Source: Acinetobacter portensis
Lineage (GTDB): Bacteria > Pseudomonadota > Gammaproteobacteria > Pseudomonadales > Moraxellaceae
Assembly: GCF_023158935.1 (NCBI RefSeq)
Contig: NZ_CP096121.1
Location: 186,001-250,000 of the forward strand
Length of the DNA stretch: 64,000 nucleotides
Direction of reading: 5' to 3'
Positions 8,887 through 18,729 of the stretch are shown one piece after another (the first letter of the stretch is position 1; each line of letters opens with the position of its first letter). A program made the translations under genes and the position numbers. The notes beneath the pieces were generated by a model that had not been told where the DNA came from, searched no databases, and saw only the letters and a program-made list of their open reading frames with translations.

Positions 8887-11800
8887 GTGAATGAAGTTAA
8901 ATGGCCTAATTTAACTGGTCTTGGTGCGCGTCTTGTAGTATCGCCAGCCAACAATTTTCGCCCAAAAACGGCGATGCTTGTTGTTAATGAATTTGAGCAA
9001 TTCAAAAAATCTATTGAACAAAACAGTTCTAAGCAATTTGAACAAGTGTTAATGGATGCCCATTTTTATGAAGTGCAAAATGATGATGGTATTCATGCGT
9101 ACTACTATAAGAACCCGGCAAAGTCTGGTATCGATCTAAACGATCTTCAGAAGGTCTTTCCAGCGTTTACCAACGATATGAAAGTACCGACTAAGCAAGA
9201 AGATATTTATCTCACCAATCTACCGTTTAAGAAGAACATTCCGAACTGGAAAAGTTACTTCGCATCAGCGACCGAACGCCTTTCTGCTTTCCCTGAAGTG
9301 TATGTCAGTAAGCTAAACAATGGATCTAATATCCTTGATACGCTGAAAACCAGTCTTCAGGAATCGAACAAATCCTACTTGGCTCAATTTCAGTCTTCAA
9401 AAATTCCTTTTAATCGTCTTCAAGATTATGGCTATGAAAATATCTTCTCTAAAGTCTATCTAGATGAAGAATCGGCGATGGCCAGTGGCGAAAGTCTAGA
9501 TAATCTAGCCAAAATTAAGTTGTCTCCATTTGCAGTACCCGTCAATTACGAAAAAGATGGTTCGTTACTGATTATTGATGACTTGCGCCATATTCCTGAA
9601 ATCTTTGCTCATGATCCGTATGAAGCATTGGGGTTAAATGACAATATTAACCTGGTGCATTTTGCTCATGAATACGAGTCCACTTTTAATCAGCTGATTG
9701 AGCATGGCCGTGGCAACAGAATGTTTAACATGAGCTTTAAAGATGTTGATGCTTATGTACAAAAATTAGCTTCTGATCTTGTTGTGATAGACCGTGTGTT
9801 TAATCAACAGCAATTGCCGTATCCAAAGCTATTAGAATCAGCTAAACAAGGTATTCCAGCTTTTTATAAAGATGAACACGGCACATGGATGGCGTCTAAA
9901 CAAGGTATTGAAACACGCCTTGTAGATAAGATGGTGTATGACGCTGCCATGCTTCGCCATGATGTCTTACAACAAATGGTACGCCAGATGCCAACAGGTA
10001 AAGTTTTCTTTGCCGATCTGAGCCAAGAGTTCTCTGAATTCTCTGTAAACATCGTTCCTAAGTTTAATGCGCTCTATGATCACCAATCTGCTGAAATCAA
10101 ACAGCGTAAACTAGAAGAACAACTCAATGAATCAAATGTTAACGAGATCTTGAATGACCTTGATGTTAATTTTGAGGCAACTGAGAAGGCATCTATTACT
10201 GAGTCTGATCTACTCAACATTGCAAATGACCTCCCTACTCCAGAAATTGATGATGTTGCCGTACTTAAAGAGCTCTTAAAGTTTCCTGAAGAATTATTGG
10301 ATGCAAGAGGCAATGACAAGGTGCGTGATTTCGCGCCGTCTATGCTTGAAATTAGACAGATCTTGGATGTCTATGTCATTCCTAAGGCTACTGAACAAGC
10401 TCAACAAATTGAGAAGCAATATAGTGATTATCTAAATCAGAAATATGCTGAAATTCAAGATGTCGTGCGCTCAGCTACACAAACAAAAAACTTCAGCGTA
10501 GATGATATTCAAGCGATCTCTGACGAAATCGACACACACAATGTTGAGATCTCAAAACAGTACAATGAAGTTAAAAAAGTCTTATGGCAAAGTGAAACTT
10601 TGGTATCTGGCATTACGTCTGCAACAAATACCTTTTTGTTTAATAAAAACAGCTTCTACTACGCTAAAGATGAAAACGGCAAATTTGTAGGTTTTGAATC
10701 TGAAGTAGAAAGCAATCAACATAAAGCGGATCTGTTCAAATTACTATCTAAGCAATTCGACAATCAATTGGTTTCAATTAACACGCCTGAGCTTCAGGAA
10801 TTTGTGAATAATGAAACTGCAGTTGATATGTTGATGTCACGCACGAACAATTATGTTGAGCAAAATATCAATGATTTTGTTGCTGGTGATTTTTCTGCGC
10901 CTTTAGAGCTAGAGCAAGATGTACAGCGTTTAGAGTTAAGCGATCTGTGCACGGCTGATCTTGCTAATAACGATAAATTAGCTTCAGCGTATTTTGAAGA
11001 GTTTACTCGGCTTCTTGATGAATCAAACTTTGATGAAGCATTTTTAAAACAATCTCTATCACAAACTAAAAGTGCGTCATTCTTAAAGAACGGTGTAAAT
11101 GAGATTTTATTCCGTAATTTATTGGTGCCAAATGCAAGTGAAAACTTCAATCGTAAGACTAAATCTGATTCTGTTCCTGAGGATATTCTTGCTAAAACTT
11201 CATCACATACAGATGGGTTTAGTCTGGACCGTCAGTTCAATCGCTTTGTTGAAGTTCAAAGCTTCCAAAAGGCATTAACAGCCAAATATCCGCAACAAGA
11301 CTGGTCATTTATCACAAAGGATGACCGTGGCGAAAACATCAAGTCGATTGCTGAAGATATGCAGTCTGACATGGAAGAAGACCGTAAAGATGCAAAGGAT
11401 CTGTTGTCGAGTATCGAACGTCAGTTTTATTCTAAAAATTCGACCTTATTTGTCTCGAACATGGATCTCGCTGCAGATGAAATCTATGTTCAGATTAAAC
11501 CAACGGGTGACATTGACGATTTAAAAGTTAAAACCGTTAAATCAAATGAATTTGATGAAAACAAACATTTTTCATTGTCTACCGATGGCTACAAAGCAAC
11601 AAATCAAGCGTATGCGAACATTGCCAAGTATTTTGTTGAAAAAACCCTATATCTAGAAGATGGCGATTATGACAAGGCACAAAAACTAGCTGCCTTAGTG
11701 ATTGCTGGTGAAGATAAAGAGCTCAAACAAGAAACTAAGAAAGTCTTTGGTGTAGAGCTGACTGCAGATGACTTGAAGCAAGTCCAAAGCATGCAGTTAG

Positions 11801-14800
11801 AAGATGGTAAGCTCCAGTTAAACAAAACTGCCCTACCGAACCACAACTACAACAACATTCAGCTATTCAACTATCTGAACCTGATTGATATTAATCAGCG
11901 TACAGTTTTTGGCAAATTTGATGTTGAAGTACAAAAAGAATTTGAGGTGATTAAGGATCTTCTCAAACCTAATGTAGCTTTTCAGAATAACGTTAAATAT
12001 TTTTCTCTAACAGCTGAAGAAGAGAACGTACAGTTCAATAGTGAATCTGAATACTTTAACACTCAGCTAGAAAATGCTGTAAAGCACTATGAAGATCACC
12101 ACGGCGCAATCAAGATCCCTGATCATGATTTGTTTATAACTGTGTTTCAAAAGAATGATCTTCAGTATATACGCCTCTACAATCATAAAGACAAAAATGC
12201 GCCGTTTATTGGGCATTCAGTTTCCCTAGATGCCAATATACATAAGGCTACTGGCTTTAATGATAGAGATGCGGTTAAAACGTCTGCGAATGCTTTGTTT
12301 AAGTTATCGACTTCACGCAACAGCATGACGTTTATGCCTCCAGCTAAGTTCACTTTTGAAAAATATTACGAGTCAGATCTCAACTTCTTCAAAGCTAAAG
12401 ATAGTCAGCAAACTTTAATCAATAAAGTGTTTACGTCTTTACCAAACAAGATGTTCCAGTACATTTCTGATCATCCATCTAATTTCAACTCTAAATTAGA
12501 TTTCATCAGCAATCTTAATTCTGCAACATACGAAAAGTTTGAGGATCTTAGCTACGATAAAAAACCGAATGAAGTCACTGAGCTTCTGAGCAACATCTCT
12601 CCAGCGTACACCTATGTTATCGCTCATGTAGATGGCCAGACAGCAATCATGCCTAAAAACTTAACCAAAGTTTTTGATGTTCAGGCATTTGAAGAAGTTC
12701 ATCCGTTTGATTTGGTGAACTCTAAACTTCAGAAAAGTGATCTTAAAGAACTTTTTAGCAATGGTATCAATGGTGAACCTGATCCGTTCATTAATAAGCT
12801 CAAATTTAGTGTTGTATTAAACCGTGTAGGTAATCCAGAACTTGAGGATATTCAGCCTAGATTTATGTTAGAGCAGATCGCCGTGAATGAGGCGTTTGCA
12901 GAAAAATATAAAACCTTAACCGCTTTAAATGAAGTCAATGCCGTCATGCTTGAGCATGTCAAAGCATTACAAGATACGATTAAACAGGCTTATGCTGAGC
13001 ATTTTGTAGGTTCCAACCCTAAAGTTCACCAATACAAGTTGCTAAACAAATCATCTCAACAAGATGAAACACCGCAATTGTTTATGGTTGATACGGACTA
13101 TGAGCCTCAATTAACTGCCGTGCTTCTTCGTATACCGTCTCATGACTATCAGTATCAATTGATTACTGGTTTTGATGATGTAGACCAGTTTAGTCACGAA
13201 ATCTTAAATGCTATCGAATCTAAGGTTAATTTCGGTACCACTTTAGAGCAATTAGCACTATCTAACTTGCCTGAAATTCAGATTAAACACAAAACTGACT
13301 TTGAGAATAAACAGTTAGCAAGTTTGCATTTCCAAACTTTGATTACGAATACGCTTGGTGCTCTATACGATCAAACCGCACACATAAAGCCGTATATCAA
13401 AACTGAAAATCACAAATTGTTTTTGGCCATCAAGCCATCGACCGACAATGAATATGCATCGGTTAAACTTTTTGGTGATAAGTCCGATATTCACGGTGAT
13501 TACAAGTCTCTGTGCGTTTTTCCTGTTAAAAGTATGCGCTCAGTTGAAGATGTCTTACAACTTCAAAACCGTGTGTTTACTGACTTCACGTTTATCGATC
13601 AATTGGTACCAAAAGACAAATATGTGCCTGTTGATGTAAAGGTAGAGCCAAGTGACTCCCCTGCTATGTACTTAGGTGATGTAGGTGCCAAGTTTGGCGG
13701 TGCACATAAAGATCGCTACGGTGAATACATTTCATTGGAATATATTTCAGCGACATCAGCCGATCAAACAGCTACGGACTATCGAAAAGCAAAAATCGTT
13801 GCAAATAAAGAATTCCAAGCTTGGTACACCAATACGCCACTCGGTATTGATGACAAAATATTCGTAAAGGCAATGTATGACTACTGCCCAACTAAACCGT
13901 TATTCTCTAAAAATGCGTTGATGCTTGATAGCCAACGAGCGACAGAATTACGTGCGTATGTGGCTGTTGTTTCTAACATCAGAAATTTGATGGTAGATAC
14001 TCAAGAAGAGTTGATTCATGCGGTAAGAAACAATAAAAGCTTATCTGCTGAAAGTCTTGGTATGACTGATCGCCAACGTAAAGACTATATCGGGCTTTAT
14101 AGTAAAGGTACCAAGAACAACTACAAAAACTACTTCGAATTGCTTAGCAATTTGAATGAGTACTACATTATGCCAGAACATACAGGCGGTATCAGTGTTC
14201 AGCTTGAGAAAATCATCGAAAAAACGATTGATAAAGAACTCAGTGAGATTCTATCAACAGGTAAGATCTTTGATTTTTACGGTAAGTCGAAAGTCACTAA
14301 AGATGTGAGCGATGCGATCAGCAACATGCAACGTACTGGCTTATATTCAACTGTGCTTGAACCATACGTTCTGAAAAGTGCGATTGAAAGTGGTTTAGTT
14401 AAAGCTGAATCTGCACCTATTTATGTTAAAGATCCTGTTGCACCAGTTATAGAAGCAACGACTGAAGCTGTGAATACACCTAAAGCACCACGTTTGCCGT
14501 CATTTACCAGTGAAGTGAAAAAACTTGAAAATGGCTTTGTGACTGAAAAAGTCCAATCAAGTATTTACGGATTGTTAAATTACTCTCGTACTGGTCCTGA
14601 TCATCGCCAAGGTGCCGATGTGGATTCATTCAAGCTTAAAGATGACTTTTCTATCCGTGGTGTTGAAGTAGGCAATAAAGTTAGTCCTGTGGCTCAACAG
14701 TTGGTTAATGCCGTGTATGACTCATTGGCTGACTTAAAACAACTCATGGGCTTTAAATCAAACAATGGTTTATTGAACTTGGGTGTTGCTTTGGCTTCAC

Positions 14801-16113
14801 GCGGAATTAAAGGATCTGCAGCGCATTTTGAACTGTCTAAGAACGTGGTTAACTTAACTCGTGATAGCGGATCTGGAAGTTTGGCTCATGAGTATGGCCA
14901 TGCGCTAGATGCACACTTGGGAATGTTGGAAAAAGCGGAAGTATATAAAAATCACGCTCAAATGAATCGTTCTGTACTTCAGGACTATTATGAAGACATC
15001 CCTAATTTTGAGATACCAGGTGCACGACACTTCTTATCAAATATGTTGGATGCTGGATACTCCCCTGTTACTGAGTCCGGTCGTGCTTTTGAAAAGGTAC
15101 ATCGTGCGATGATGAATGAGCCAGTTCAGCCAATGAAAAATTACGGTCAAGTACTTCATGAGAATGCTGAGACTGCAATCAAGGCGTACCACACTGTTGC
15201 TGATTCAATGCATGATGAAGTGATTAAGAATAAAGAGAATTATCCTAATTCTACGCGCAAAACCTTAAACAGCTTCTTTGACTGGCACCAAAAGCACTAT
15301 GAAGATCTCATTCGCCGTCAGTTTGAGAAAATTGAAGAGTACTTGAAGAAGTATGAGCGTGAATATAAAGCTGATACAAACCTATCTTTCTTCAGTACAG
15401 TTCAAGACAAGGTGGATGTCATTGTCTCTAAAATTAACACTGACATTAATGCTATAAGCTTTAAGTCGTTTGAGCGCTATCAGCAAAAACTTAATGATAT
15501 GCGCCAGCCAGAACATCATTTACCTACAACCGGTTTGGAAGAAAAAATTACAGGTGTTGCGAACGCAGCGAATGTGGATTTAAAAACACTATCGCAAAAC
15601 CTATCTGAATACTTGATAGAGTCATCTAAATACAAGTTCTATAACCTGGTAGAGAAGTACATGCCTGAGGGAGTTAAAAATCCTCATACTCAAATGCAAA
15701 ACTTCTTTGATAAGTCGCAAGACGTTGAAGTTAACGTAGGTGATATTCGTTTTAGTGACAATCTATCGCGTTATAAAAAGGACTGTTTAAATATCGACAG
15801 TGCTGAAAATCGTGCAACGCCGTATTACGCGACCAGTACCGAAATGTTTGCTCGTTATTTTGAGACTTATTTGTACTCTAAAGTTTCAAATGAAAATGAA
15901 ATGAAAAACTCATTTTTAATTGACGGCTACCCTACCGTACAACCTAAAGGTTTAGAGTTTGAGATCTGCAGAAACTTGACTGAACAATTAGTCGAAACTT
16001 GTGTGAATGAAATATTTGATCAAGATCTGCAAAACGAAAATACCCAAAAAATTATTGCTGAAGTTTCGATTGAAAAAGAAAATGAAGCTGACCAATTAAG
16101 ACTTGAGATGTGA
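8887..16113 (+). CDS. Giant polyvalent protein 2 with zincin-like metallopeptidase domain (about 2408 aa)
   Basis: The start is the GTG at 8887: TAGGAG at 8873-8878 is well spaced, and the protein then begins in register with its paralogue (LGARLVVSP against FGAQLVVTP). The upstream in-frame ATG at 8857 lacks a ribosome site. The product repeats the plan of protein 1: an N-terminal block with DIYLTNL, a long unrecognised middle, GGAHKDRYG, a short Pro/Ala linker near residues 1840-1875, and GVALASRG, SAAHFE and VVNLTRDSG leading to HEYGH at 2001-2005. EMFARYFETYL follows, with E2319 and E2326 as possible third ligands. Overall identity to protein 1 appears low outside these blocks, so the duplication is old or the two were acquired separately. 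It is probably co-transcribed with the next gene. Confidence 0.85.
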   Translation: MNEVKWPNLTGLGARLVVSPANNFRPKTAMLVVNEFEQFKKSIEQNSSKQFEQVLMDAHFYEVQNDDGIHAYYYKNPAKSGIDLNDLQKVFPAFTNDMKVPTKQEDIYLTNLPFKKNIPNWKSYFASATERLSAFPEVYVSKLNNGSNILDTLKTSLQESNKSYLAQFQSSKIPFNRLQDYGYENIFSKVYLDEESAMASGESLDNLAKIKLSPFAVPVNYEKDGSLLIIDDLRHIPEIFAHDPYEALGLNDNINLVHFAHEYESTFNQLIEHGRGNRMFNMSFKDVDAYVQKLASDLVVIDRVFNQQQLPYPKLLESAKQGIPAFYKDEHGTWMASKQGIETRLVDKMVYDAAMLRHDVLQQMVRQMPTGKVFFADLSQEFSEFSVNIVPKFNALYDHQSAEIKQRKLEEQLNESNVNEILNDLDVNFEATEKASITESDLLNIANDLPTPEIDDVAVLKELLKFPEELLDARGNDKVRDFAPSMLEIRQILDVYVIPKATEQAQQIEKQYSDYLNQKYAEIQDVVRSATQTKNFSVDDIQAISDEIDTHNVEISKQYNEVKKVLWQSETLVSGITSATNTFLFNKNSFYYAKDENGKFVGFESEVESNQHKADLFKLLSKQFDNQLVSINTPELQEFVNNETAVDMLMSRTNNYVEQNINDFVAGDFSAPLELEQDVQRLELSDLCTADLANNDKLASAYFEEFTRLLDESNFDEAFLKQSLSQTKSASFLKNGVNEILFRNLLVPNASENFNRKTKSDSVPEDILAKTSSHTDGFSLDRQFNRFVEVQSFQKALTAKYPQQDWSFITKDDRGENIKSIAEDMQSDMEEDRKDAKDLLSSIERQFYSKNSTLFVSNMDLAADEIYVQIKPTGDIDDLKVKTVKSNEFDENKHFSLSTDGYKATNQAYANIAKYFVEKTLYLEDGDYDKAQKLAALVIAGEDKELKQETKKVFGVELTADDLKQVQSMQLEDGKLQLNKTALPNHNYNNIQLFNYLNLIDINQRTVFGKFDVEVQKEFEVIKDLLKPNVAFQNNVKYFSLTAEEENVQFNSESEYFNTQLENAVKHYEDHHGAIKIPDHDLFITVFQKNDLQYIRLYNHKDKNAPFIGHSVSLDANIHKATGFNDRDAVKTSANALFKLSTSRNSMTFMPPAKFTFEKYYESDLNFFKAKDSQQTLINKVFTSLPNKMFQYISDHPSNFNSKLDFISNLNSATYEKFEDLSYDKKPNEVTELLSNISPAYTYVIAHVDGQTAIMPKNLTKVFDVQAFEEVHPFDLVNSKLQKSDLKELFSNGINGEPDPFINKLKFSVVLNRVGNPELEDIQPRFMLEQIAVNEAFAEKYKTLTALNEVNAVMLEHVKALQDTIKQAYAEHFVGSNPKVHQYKLLNKSSQQDETPQLFMVDTDYEPQLTAVLLRIPSHDYQYQLITGFDDVDQFSHEILNAIESKVNFGTTLEQLALSNLPEIQIKHKTDFENKQLASLHFQTLITNTLGALYDQTAHIKPYIKTENHKLFLAIKPSTDNEYASVKLFGDKSDIHGDYKSLCVFPVKSMRSVEDVLQLQNRVFTDFTFIDQLVPKDKYVPVDVKVEPSDSPAMYLGDVGAKFGGAHKDRYGEYISLEYISATSADQTATDYRKAKIVANKEFQAWYTNTPLGIDDKIFVKAMYDYCPTKPLFSKNALMLDSQRATELRAYVAVVSNIRNLMVDTQEELIHAVRNNKSLSAESLGMTDRQRKDYIGLYSKGTKNNYKNYFELLSNLNEYYIMPEHTGGISVQLEKIIEKTIDKELSEILSTGKIFDFYGKSKVTKDVSDAISNMQRTGLYSTVLEPYVLKSAIESGLVKAESAPIYVKDPVAPVIEATTEAVNTPKAPRLPSFTSEVKKLENGFVTEKVQSSIYGLLNYSRTGPDHRQGADVDSFKLKDDFSIRGVEVGNKVSPVAQQLVNAVYDSLADLKQLMGFKSNNGLLNLGVALASRGIKGSAAHFELSKNVVNLTRDSGSGSLAHEYGHALDAHLGMLEKAEVYKNHAQMNRSVLQDYYEDIPNFEIPGARHFLSNMLDAGYSPVTESGRAFEKVHRAMMNEPVQPMKNYGQVLHENAETAIKAYHTVADSMHDEVIKNKENYPNSTRKTLNSFFDWHQKHYEDLIRRQFEKIEEYLKKYEREYKADTNLSFFSTVQDKVDVIVSKINTDINAISFKSFERYQQKLNDMRQPEHHLPTTGLEEKITGVANAANVDLKTLSQNLSEYLIESSKYKFYNLVEKYMPEGVKNPHTQMQNFFDKSQDVEVNVGDIRFSDNLSRYKKDCLNIDSAENRATPYYATSTEMFARYFETYLYSKVSNENEMKNSFLIDGYPTVQPKGLEFEICRNLTEQLVETCVNEIFDQDLQNENTQKIIAEVSIEKENEADQLRLEM

Positions 16114-16122
16114 GATAACTAA

Positions 16123-16554
16123 ATGCAATACGAAAATATTCATGAAGCAAAAACGCCACTTAAAAGCATGATTACTCGTAGTCATGCCTATATTCGCCTG
16201 TTGGTAGAAAAAAGTATGGCTGATGGTATTAAGTTTAAATATCACAACGGTAGACGTTTAACTCAAATTGATGATCCTGAGCGTGTTGTTTCTCAAATCT
16301 TCCCTTATTTTTTCCGTTTAGTTTTCTTGGAAATATCAACTTATTACGGTCAAACATTTGATGGTCTTAAGTTTCATTCTAAGAAACGTGCAACAGGAAC
16401 ATTGCAATTAGAGGTCAGTATTCTTGAAGACAAAATACCGAACCAATTAGAGTTTTTCACCTTTATTAGTTACGTTTTTAACTATGGGTTTTTAAAAAAT
16501 CAATTCCATGAAGACTTAACCCTTTTAACCAAAGCAACAAAGTTTGCCAGTTAA
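16123..16554 (+). CDS. Unknown 143-aa protein coupled to giant gene 2
   Basis: It starts 9 bases after the stop of giant gene 2, with GTGAGAT serving as a weak ribosome site, so translational coupling is likely. The protein is soluble and mixed alpha/beta, with a basic N-terminal half (GIKFKYHNGRRL) and an aromatic C-terminal half (FFTFISYVFNYGFL). I recognise no family. The tight spacing suggests that it works with, or regulates, the giant protein; that is inference only. Confidence 0.7.
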   Translation: MQYENIHEAKTPLKSMITRSHAYIRLLVEKSMADGIKFKYHNGRRLTQIDDPERVVSQIFPYFFRLVFLEISTYYGQTFDGLKFHSKKRATGTLQLEVSILEDKIPNQLEFFTFISYVFNYGFLKNQFHEDLTLLTKATKFAS

Positions 16555-16585
16555 AAGTTAGATCCATTTTAAATCTTAGATTTAG

Positions 16586-16593
16586 GTATATAC
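16586..16593. promoter_or_regulatory. GTATATAC palindrome before the 16827-20586 genes
   Basis: The site reads GGTATATACT, 32 bases after the stop at 16554 and 234 bases before the next ATG. Confidence 0.5.
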
Positions 16594-16622
16594 TAAAAAT
16601 AATTTTTAAATATTTAAACTTT

Positions 16623-16656
16623 CAATGTGGCTTTATAATCAAATAAAGCCATATTG
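16623..16656. repeat. Inverted repeat in the leader of the 16827 gene
   Basis: CAATGTGGCTTTA and TAAAGCCATATTG are inverted copies with one mismatch, separated by 8 bases. No T-run follows, so it is more likely an operator or a 5'-leader hairpin than a terminator. Confidence 0.5.
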
Positions 16657-16826
16657 ATTTAGAAACAAGTTAGATATTTCTGAATTAAAAGTGTGGCGAA
16701 AGTATCAGTTTTATAAGTCAAACAGTCTGCAGTCTTTTAAGTAACTGTTGTAACGAAATAGTCATAACTGAGTCGCTGTACATTTGATGTGTATGCCCTT
16801 TTATTAATCCCATTGGAGATGATCGA

Positions 16827-17399
16827 ATGCAAAAACCATTGCATGAAAATCTTGAAAACTTTCTGCCTTACTTGAAAAGTGAACTCGCTGCCAAAGGTAT
16901 TTTAAGTGCGTCACTCAAAACCATCTTTTTGAACTACATTGATCAGATCACAAAAGAGAATAGATTCGTCAGCCATACCAATACGACCGATCGACAAATT
17001 GTATATATAGAACGTGGCGATGATGCATTGATGTTGCGCTTTAAATATTTTGTTGAAAATAATGAGTACTTAGAAGTTGAGTTAATCATCACGGATACTC
17101 ATGTAAAGTTGGTTTATGCTGAATCACCAGAATTACACTTGCTTTATGATGATGAAACACCAATTTGCTTAGATGCTGGCCAGTTAATCAAGTGTACCAA
17201 TGACTATGGAACATCACTTGCTACTTTAATTAGCGCCCTATTCCAATGTTTACTCAGTGATGATCCACAAAAAAATATCCAAGACGTACTTAATCAAACT
17301 AATCTTTTTGACAAAGTTTCAGATGAAAATGCCGAATTAAACAAGGGTTCACATGATTTCGATAACCGACAAAATCAAGCAAATATCTGGGTTTTCTGA
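16827..17399 (+). CDS. Unknown 190-aa protein
   Basis: TTGGAGATG provides a good ribosome site before the ATG at 16827. The product is soluble and acidic. Its middle (residues about 60-130) looks like a small beta-rich domain with IVYIERGDDALMLRF and ELHLLYDDE. No known family was recognised. Its 3' end overlaps the next gene by 47 bases in another frame, which indicates tight co-expression. It is the first gene of a four-gene run (16827-20586) of unknown proteins. Confidence 0.7.
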   Translation: MQKPLHENLENFLPYLKSELAAKGILSASLKTIFLNYIDQITKENRFVSHTNTTDRQIVYIERGDDALMLRFKYFVENNEYLEVELIITDTHVKLVYAESPELHLLYDDETPICLDAGQLIKCTNDYGTSLATLISALFQCLLSDDPQKNIQDVLNQTNLFDKVSDENAELNKGSHDFDNRQNQANIWVF

Positions 17400-18141
17400 T
17401 TCAGATTCAGAAGTTGTTAAGGATAGTGTTTTATCCTTATCTACTGCTTTGTGGATCATGAATATACTCATGTCTACAAATTTTGTTATTGGTTTAACCA
17501 AGAGAGATCAGAAGCTTTTTGATAATGCCAAAGAAACACTGATTACTGAAATGAAGCGGTTAAATTACAATCTTAGCGATTATAAAGTACTCCCTGTTTC
17601 AAAAAAGAATGAACCGCTTTTGCTTCAAATTAAACTTGAACAAAAATCAGATCGGATCATAGATTTAGTCAATGCCAATTTAAAGGATTTATCCAAAGAC
17701 GAGTCCATGGTTATTGAAGTTCTTTATGCAAATTTAATGAATAGTAATAGTGGTGTTTGCATCACTATAAGCGATATTCATGATAAAACAGCGCTTCAAG
17801 TCAGTGAGATTCTTACTGACATTTCAAAAGAATTAAAGGTATCTACTTTATCCGATGTTCTTGATATTTATGCACGACCAATTGAACATAATAATGCCAA
17901 GGTGAGCTTTACCCTGGTGAACCCATGGGCATTATCAACCGATAGAAAAAAGACTCTTTGCATTGCTGCACCCATATTCAATGAATACAACAGTCCATTT
18001 AAATTAATTGCACTTCTTCAAAATATCATTTATCTAATTAATCAGAAGTGTACTAAAGAGACGGACCTTCTATTCGATTCCATTAACCTACCAAAATTTC
18101 AAAATAGACTTTTTGGCCAAAGCTTTTTTTATATTAATTAG
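17353..18141 (+). CDS. Unknown 262-aa protein, overlapping start
   Basis: The ATG at 17353 lies inside the end of the previous gene, preceded by AAGGG five bases upstream. The protein is soluble, with several helical stretches (LFDNAKETLITEMKRLNYNL) and a Leu/Ile-rich C-terminal region. No signal peptide, membrane segment or catalytic motif was seen. The overlap argues for a functional pair with the preceding gene. I do not recognise the family. Confidence 0.7.
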   Translation: MISITDKIKQISGFSDSDSEVVKDSVLSLSTALWIMNILMSTNFVIGLTKRDQKLFDNAKETLITEMKRLNYNLSDYKVLPVSKKNEPLLLQIKLEQKSDRIIDLVNANLKDLSKDESMVIEVLYANLMNSNSGVCITISDIHDKTALQVSEILTDISKELKVSTLSDVLDIYARPIEHNNAKVSFTLVNPWALSTDRKKTLCIAAPIFNEYNSPFKLIALLQNIIYLINQKCTKETDLLFDSINLPKFQNRLFGQSFFYIN

Positions 18142-18149
18142 GACTAACC

Positions 18150-18632
18150 ATGAAAAACCAAACACGCCCATTTACTGTAGTGTTGTTGGCTCCTATTGCA
18201 GAACAACCTATTCATGCTTTAGTTGCGCCATCAGGTGATTCAATTCTGTTATCACAAGATACGAAAGTCTCTACTCTCGCAAATTGTCCAGATATGATCG
18301 AATCTGAGTTCGGTACATATGATGAATTTCTTATCGAACATCGCGATCAATTTATGCTGTTTAACCAAGTCGCATCTGATTTAGATCCTGATCTAATTTT
18401 TCCTAAAGTGCATTCAGACCTACTTGAAGATAGCTTATGTATTATTCGTTCTATTTTCGCTTTTGAACGTTTCAAATTAGAAGAAGAACAAAAGAATGCT
18501 ACTCGTAAAGAGCCTAAAGAAATTAATCAAGAATATTTAATGAAACGTGCGATAGACCAGGCAATGACTTTAGAGCAAGATGTTTCTGACCTTTCATCAA
18601 ATGTAGAGCGCTTACAAAGCCCCATGTCTTAA
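18150..18632 (+). CDS. Unknown 160-aa acidic protein
   Basis: It begins 8 bases after the previous stop, with AGGACTAACC before the ATG. The N-terminal half is beta-type (FTVVLLAPIAEQPIHALVA). The C-terminal 60 residues are charged and probably coiled-coil (FERFKLEEEQKNATRKEPKE, then TLEQDVSDLSSNVERLQ). This suggests an adaptor or structural role rather than an enzyme. No family was recognised. Confidence 0.7.
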   Translation: MKNQTRPFTVVLLAPIAEQPIHALVAPSGDSILLSQDTKVSTLANCPDMIESEFGTYDEFLIEHRDQFMLFNQVASDLDPDLIFPKVHSDLLEDSLCIIRSIFAFERFKLEEEQKNATRKEPKEINQEYLMKRAIDQAMTLEQDVSDLSSNVERLQSPMS

Positions 18633-18729
18633 ACTCCATTAAATATATTTAAAATTAACTTTAAACCCTCTCTTAAAACTTATATGCTTATTAGTAATAG
18701 TTTAAGGGTGTGGTTTAAAGTATTTTTAG

